Assembly (NCBI GenBank): GCA_001796935.1 | Contig: MGNX01000069.1 | Coordinates: 1 to 7,133, forward strand | Direction: 5' to 3' | Origin: Chloroflexi bacterium RBG_16_60_22 | GTDB taxonomy: Bacteria; Chloroflexota; Dehalococcoidia; Dehalococcoidales; RBG-16-60-22 | Length of the DNA stretch: 7,133 nt | Shown: positions 4,969-7,133 of the stretch, in pieces | Layout: each line of letters opens with the position of its first letter | Numbering within the stretch: the first letter of the stretch is position 1 | The notes under the pieces: model-generated | The model's database searches: none | The model's input: only the letters and a program-made list of their open reading frames with translations | What the model was told of the DNA's origin: nothing | Program-made: the position numbers and the translations under genes

Positions 4969-6098
4969 CCGAAGAGCAGAAGATGCTCCGCGCCACGCTC
5001 CGGGACTTTGCCGAAAAGGAGCTCGAGCCGACCGCGGCCGGCATCGACGAGGCCGGGGAGTTTCCCGCCCGGGAAATCGGGAAGATGGCCGGTCTGGGGC
5101 TCTTCGGGCTGACCATACCGGAGAAATACGGCGGCAGCGGCCGGGGACTGGTCGACCTCTGTATCGCCGTCGAGGAGCTGACCCGGGCCTCCGCGGCGGT
5201 GGCCGCCTACCTCCGCGTCAGCCTGTCGCTGGCCATCGTCCCGGTCATGCGGTACGGGACGGAGGCGCAGCAGAAAAAGTACCTGCCGCCCCACGCCAGC
5301 GGGGAGAAGATGGCCTGTTTCGCCCTGACCGAGGCCGGTGCCGGCAGCGACCCCGCCGGCCTGGAAGCCACCGCCACCCGCCACAAGGGCGGCTACATCA
5401 TCAACGGCAACAAGCTCTTCATCAGCATCGGCGACCGGGCGCAGACGGTAGTGGTCTTCGCCACCGTGGACCGGTCGCTGGGCGGGCGCGGGGTCACCGC
5501 CTTCGTCCTGGACAAACAGACGCCGGGTTTTTCCGCCGGTCAGCCGGAGAAAAAGATGGGCCTCCACGGCCTGACCTCCACCGAGCTCATCTTTCAGGAC
5601 TGCTTTGTTCCTAAGGAGGCCCGGCTCGGCCAGGAGGGGCAGGGACTGAAGATTGCGCTGGACGCGCTGGACGTCAGCCGGGTGACCGTCGGCGCGGAGG
5701 CCGTGGGCATTTCGCGGGCGGCCTACGAGGCGGCCCTGAACTACGCCCGGGGGCGCCGCCAGTTCGGTCAGCCCATCGCCAGCTTCCAGGCGATTCAGTG
5801 GATGCTGGCGGACATGGCCACGCAGATTGACGCTGCCCGTTTACTGACCTACCGGGCGGCCTGCCTCAGCGACCGCGGCCAGCCGTTTATCAAGGAGGCG
5901 GCCATGGCCAAGGTCTTCGCCTCGGAGGTCTCCGGGTTCGTCACCGATAAAGCACTGCAGATTCACGGCGGCTACGGCTATACCAGGGACTATCCGGTGG
6001 AGCGCTATTTCCGCGACGCCAAGATTACAGAAATCTACGAGGGTACCTCGGAGATAATGCGGCTGACCATTGCCCGCCACCTGCTGCGCGAGGGGTAA
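4953..6098 (+). CDS. Acyl-CoA dehydrogenase
   Basis: FAD-dependent flavoenzyme that oxidises acyl-CoA to trans-2-enoyl-CoA and passes electrons to electron-transferring flavoprotein. The 381 residues are the standard length for short/branched-chain members. An N-terminal helical domain (1 to about 118) leads to the FAD/substrate signature CFALTEAGAGSDP (122-134), the middle beta domain, and the C-terminal helical domain with RRQFGQPIASFQ (268-279), QIHGGYGYTRDY (336-347) and IYEGTSEI (361-368). Glu363 in YEGT aligns with the catalytic base of short- and medium-chain enzymes. The usual WITNG stretch reads FISIG (156-160), a mild departure near the FAD site. ATG at 4953 is preceded by a purine-rich GGGGGAA and lies inside the end of the GTPase gene, so the two are translationally coupled. 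The substrate may be the product of the GTPase's partner mutase, but this is inference. Confidence 0.95.
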   Translation: MDFELTEEQKMLRATLRDFAEKELEPTAAGIDEAGEFPAREIGKMAGLGLFGLTIPEKYGGSGRGLVDLCIAVEELTRASAAVAAYLRVSLSLAIVPVMRYGTEAQQKKYLPPHASGEKMACFALTEAGAGSDPAGLEATATRHKGGYIINGNKLFISIGDRAQTVVVFATVDRSLGGRGVTAFVLDKQTPGFSAGQPEKKMGLHGLTSTELIFQDCFVPKEARLGQEGQGLKIALDALDVSRVTVGAEAVGISRAAYEAALNYARGRRQFGQPIASFQAIQWMLADMATQIDAARLLTYRAACLSDRGQPFIKEAAMAKVFASEVSGFVTDKALQIHGGYGYTRDYPVERYFRDAKITEIYEGTSEIMRLTIARHLLREG

Positions 6099-6112
6099 GT
6101 AACTTTATTCCG

Positions 6113-6523
6113 TCAGTTAACCAGGCTGAAAAGCGGCCGGGCGCCCTCGCCGGCGGAGTACTTATCGCCGGGGAAGACCCGGTGCCCCATCTTCACCTTT
6201 TTCCCGATGAGCTCCATGGACGCCTCTTTGGGGTCGATGCCGTCCAGGTTGCCCATCATCCAGGGGCCATCATCCAGCTCCACCATGACGATAGTATAGG
6301 GTATCTCTTCTTCCCGCCCCTCCGAGGCGACGAAAACCGTGGTGAAGGTCCTGATTTTACCGCTGCCCTTCAGCTCGATTATCTCCATATCCGGGCTGGC
6401 GCACTGGCGGCAGACCATCTTGGGCGGTATGGTGATGGCGCCGCAGGCCCGGCACTTGAGTCCCAGCAGCCTGTCCTGCTTGAGAGCTTCGTTATAGTCT
6501 TTAAAAATCAGCTTATATTCCAT
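6113..6523 (-). CDS. DUF35 Zn-ribbon/OB-fold protein, thiolase partner
   Basis: 136-residue protein with a rubredoxin-like zinc ribbon (C24-x2-C27, C38-x2-C41) followed by an OB-fold domain (about 50-120; KGSGKIRTFTTV and IPYTIVMVELDDG are typical). Such proteins form complexes with thiolase-superfamily enzymes. Known cases are the archaeal acetoacetyl-CoA thiolase/HMG-CoA synthase complex and the ChsH2-Ltp2 aldolase of steroid degradation, where the OB fold helps bind CoA. I placed the start at the ATG ending at 6523, because GGAGG (6530-6534 on the minus strand) sits 6 bases upstream; the in-frame GTG at 6541 has no such site. It follows the thiolase gene by 34 bases on the same strand, so the two are one transcription unit. 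Its stop is 14 bases from that of the converging dehydrogenase. Confidence 0.93.
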   Translation of the reverse strand: MEYKLIFKDYNEALKQDRLLGLKCRACGAITIPPKMVCRQCASPDMEIIELKGSGKIRTFTTVFVASEGREEEIPYTIVMVELDDGPWMMGNLDGIDPKEASMELIGKKVKMGHRVFPGDKYSAGEGARPLFSLVN

Positions 6524-6557
6524 GTCCAGCCTCCATCTCACCGTACCCAGGGGGACA

Positions 6558-7133
6558 TTACCAGCCCCGCTGGAAAATCATGTTGACCAGCGTACCGCCG
6601 TCGCCGCCCAGCGTATCGGTCAGGCCGGTCCGGGCGTCCGGTACCTGGCGCTCCGGCTCCACCTCGCCGCGCAGCTGCTTGACCACCTCATAGACCTGGC
6701 CCGCCCCGGTGGCGCCGATGGGGTGTCCCTTGGACTTCAGCCCGCCGGAGGGATTGATGGCCACTTTACCGCCGATATCCGCCTCCCCCTTCTCCCAGGC
6801 CTCTCCGGCCTTACCGTAGTCGAAGAAGCCGAGGCTCTCGGCGGCAATCAGGCTGGCGATGCTGAAGCAGTCGTGCAGCTCACAGAGGTCGATGTCCCGC
6901 GGCTTCACCCCGGCCATGTCGTAGGCCTGCTTCGACGATATCTCCCGCGCCCGGATGCGCGGCAGGTAATCGTTCTGGTTGGACAGCGGCCCGGACGACG
7001 ACTGCCCCACGCCGGTGAGGTAGACCGGCTTGTTCGTGAGCTTTCTGGCGACCTCCTCCGAGGCCAGCACCACGGCGGCGGCGCCGTCGGAGAAGGGACA
7101 GCAGTCATGCAGGGTCAGCGGCGTGGACACCAC
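6558..7133 (-). CDS. SCP2/SCPx-type thiolase (partial, C-terminal half)
   Basis: The last 191 residues of a thiolase-superfamily enzyme; the N-terminal half with the acyl-accepting cysteine lies past the window edge. Visible motifs, numbered in the fragment, are SDGAAAVVLAS (15-25), ELHDCF (85-90) and NPSGGLKSKGHPIGATG (127-143). In SCP2-type thiolases His of HDCF, Cys of HDCF and His of GHP are catalytic. All three are present (H87, C89, H137), so real thiolase chemistry (cleavage of 3-ketoacyl-CoA or condensation) is more likely than the lyase/aldolase chemistry of the related Ltp2. The classic C-terminal CxG cysteine of biosynthetic thiolases is absent, as expected for this subfamily. The GTG at the very edge is an internal valine codon, not the start. 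It is the upstream partner of the DUF35 gene; its promoter is outside the window. Confidence 0.93.
   Translation of the reverse strand: MVSTPLTLHDCCPFSDGAAAVVLASEEVARKLTNKPVYLTGVGQSSSGPLSNQNDYLPRIRAREISSKQAYDMAGVKPRDIDLCELHDCFSIASLIAAESLGFFDYGKAGEAWEKGEADIGGKVAINPSGGLKSKGHPIGATGAGQVYEVVKQLRGEVEPERQVPDARTGLTDTLGGDGGTLVNMIFQRGW

Noticed and set aside
4092..5567. 491-codon open frame on the minus strand opposite the GTPase and dehydrogenase
   Set aside because: Low-complexity Arg/Ser/Pro/Ala-rich translation spanning two well-supported genes; an artefact of high GC content.
3111..6120. Shared word TTAACTGACG after the ligase stop (3124-3133) and, on the minus strand, at the end of the DUF35 gene (6111-6120)
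   Set aside because: A 10-base match around stop codons without flanking similarity; most likely chance.
6524..6541. GTG start giving a six-residue longer DUF35 protein
   Set aside because: GGAGG lies inside this stretch and is correctly spaced for the ATG at 6523.
6182..6586. 134-codon + strand frame opposite the DUF35 gene
   Set aside because: The minus strand has the zinc-ribbon and OB-fold motifs and a strong Shine-Dalgarno; the + frame has neither.

Overview
This window is GC-rich bacterial DNA packed with acyl-CoA metabolism genes. In order it holds an enoyl-CoA hydratase (5' end cut by the window edge), a sirtuin deacylase, an AMP-forming acyl-CoA ligase, a roughly 490-base repeat-rich spacer, a small HicB/HicA toxin-antitoxin pair, a MeaB-type GTPase and an acyl-CoA dehydrogenase, all on the + strand. 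Converging on these from the right are a DUF35 Zn-ribbon/OB-fold protein and an SCP2-type thiolase (N-terminal half outside the window). The gene set suggests an anaerobic or facultative bacterium that degrades fatty or organic acids through CoA thioesters. The intergenic repeats (units of the GTCATTCTGAG type) and the gene style remind me of Dehalococcoidia (Chloroflexota) or Desulfobacterota genomes. That placement is recollection and inference, not proof.

Layout. (1) 1-1460: enoyl-CoA hydratase and sirtuin, one base apart, clearly one transcription unit. (2) 1461-1563: a 103-base gap with a perfect 10-bp palindrome lying between a candidate -35 and -10, then a good Shine-Dalgarno. (3) 1564-3123: acyl-CoA ligase. 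(4) 3124-3611: non-coding, with fragments of dispersed repeat elements, several hairpins, a G-quadruplex-capable run and an extended -10 promoter. (5) 3612-6098: hicB, hicA, meaB-like and acyl-CoA dehydrogenase as a chain with overlaps or a 2-base gap, so probably one transcript. (6) 6113-7133, minus strand: thiolase followed by its DUF35 partner, ending 14 bases from the dehydrogenase stop.

How they fit together. The ligase activates an acid to its CoA thioester, the dehydrogenase makes the enoyl-CoA, the hydratase hydrates it, and the thiolase/DUF35 pair could cleave or condense 3-ketoacyl-CoA. No 3-hydroxyacyl-CoA dehydrogenase is visible here. The sirtuin could keep the ligase active by deacylating its catalytic lysine. 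The MeaB-like GTPase normally protects a B12-dependent acyl-CoA mutase, but no mutase lies in the window.

I do not see a clearly new defence or mobile system. The points most worth a second look are the toxin-antitoxin pair built into the front of the meaB/dehydrogenase transcript, the palindrome at the ligase promoter, and the sirtuin-ligase adjacency.
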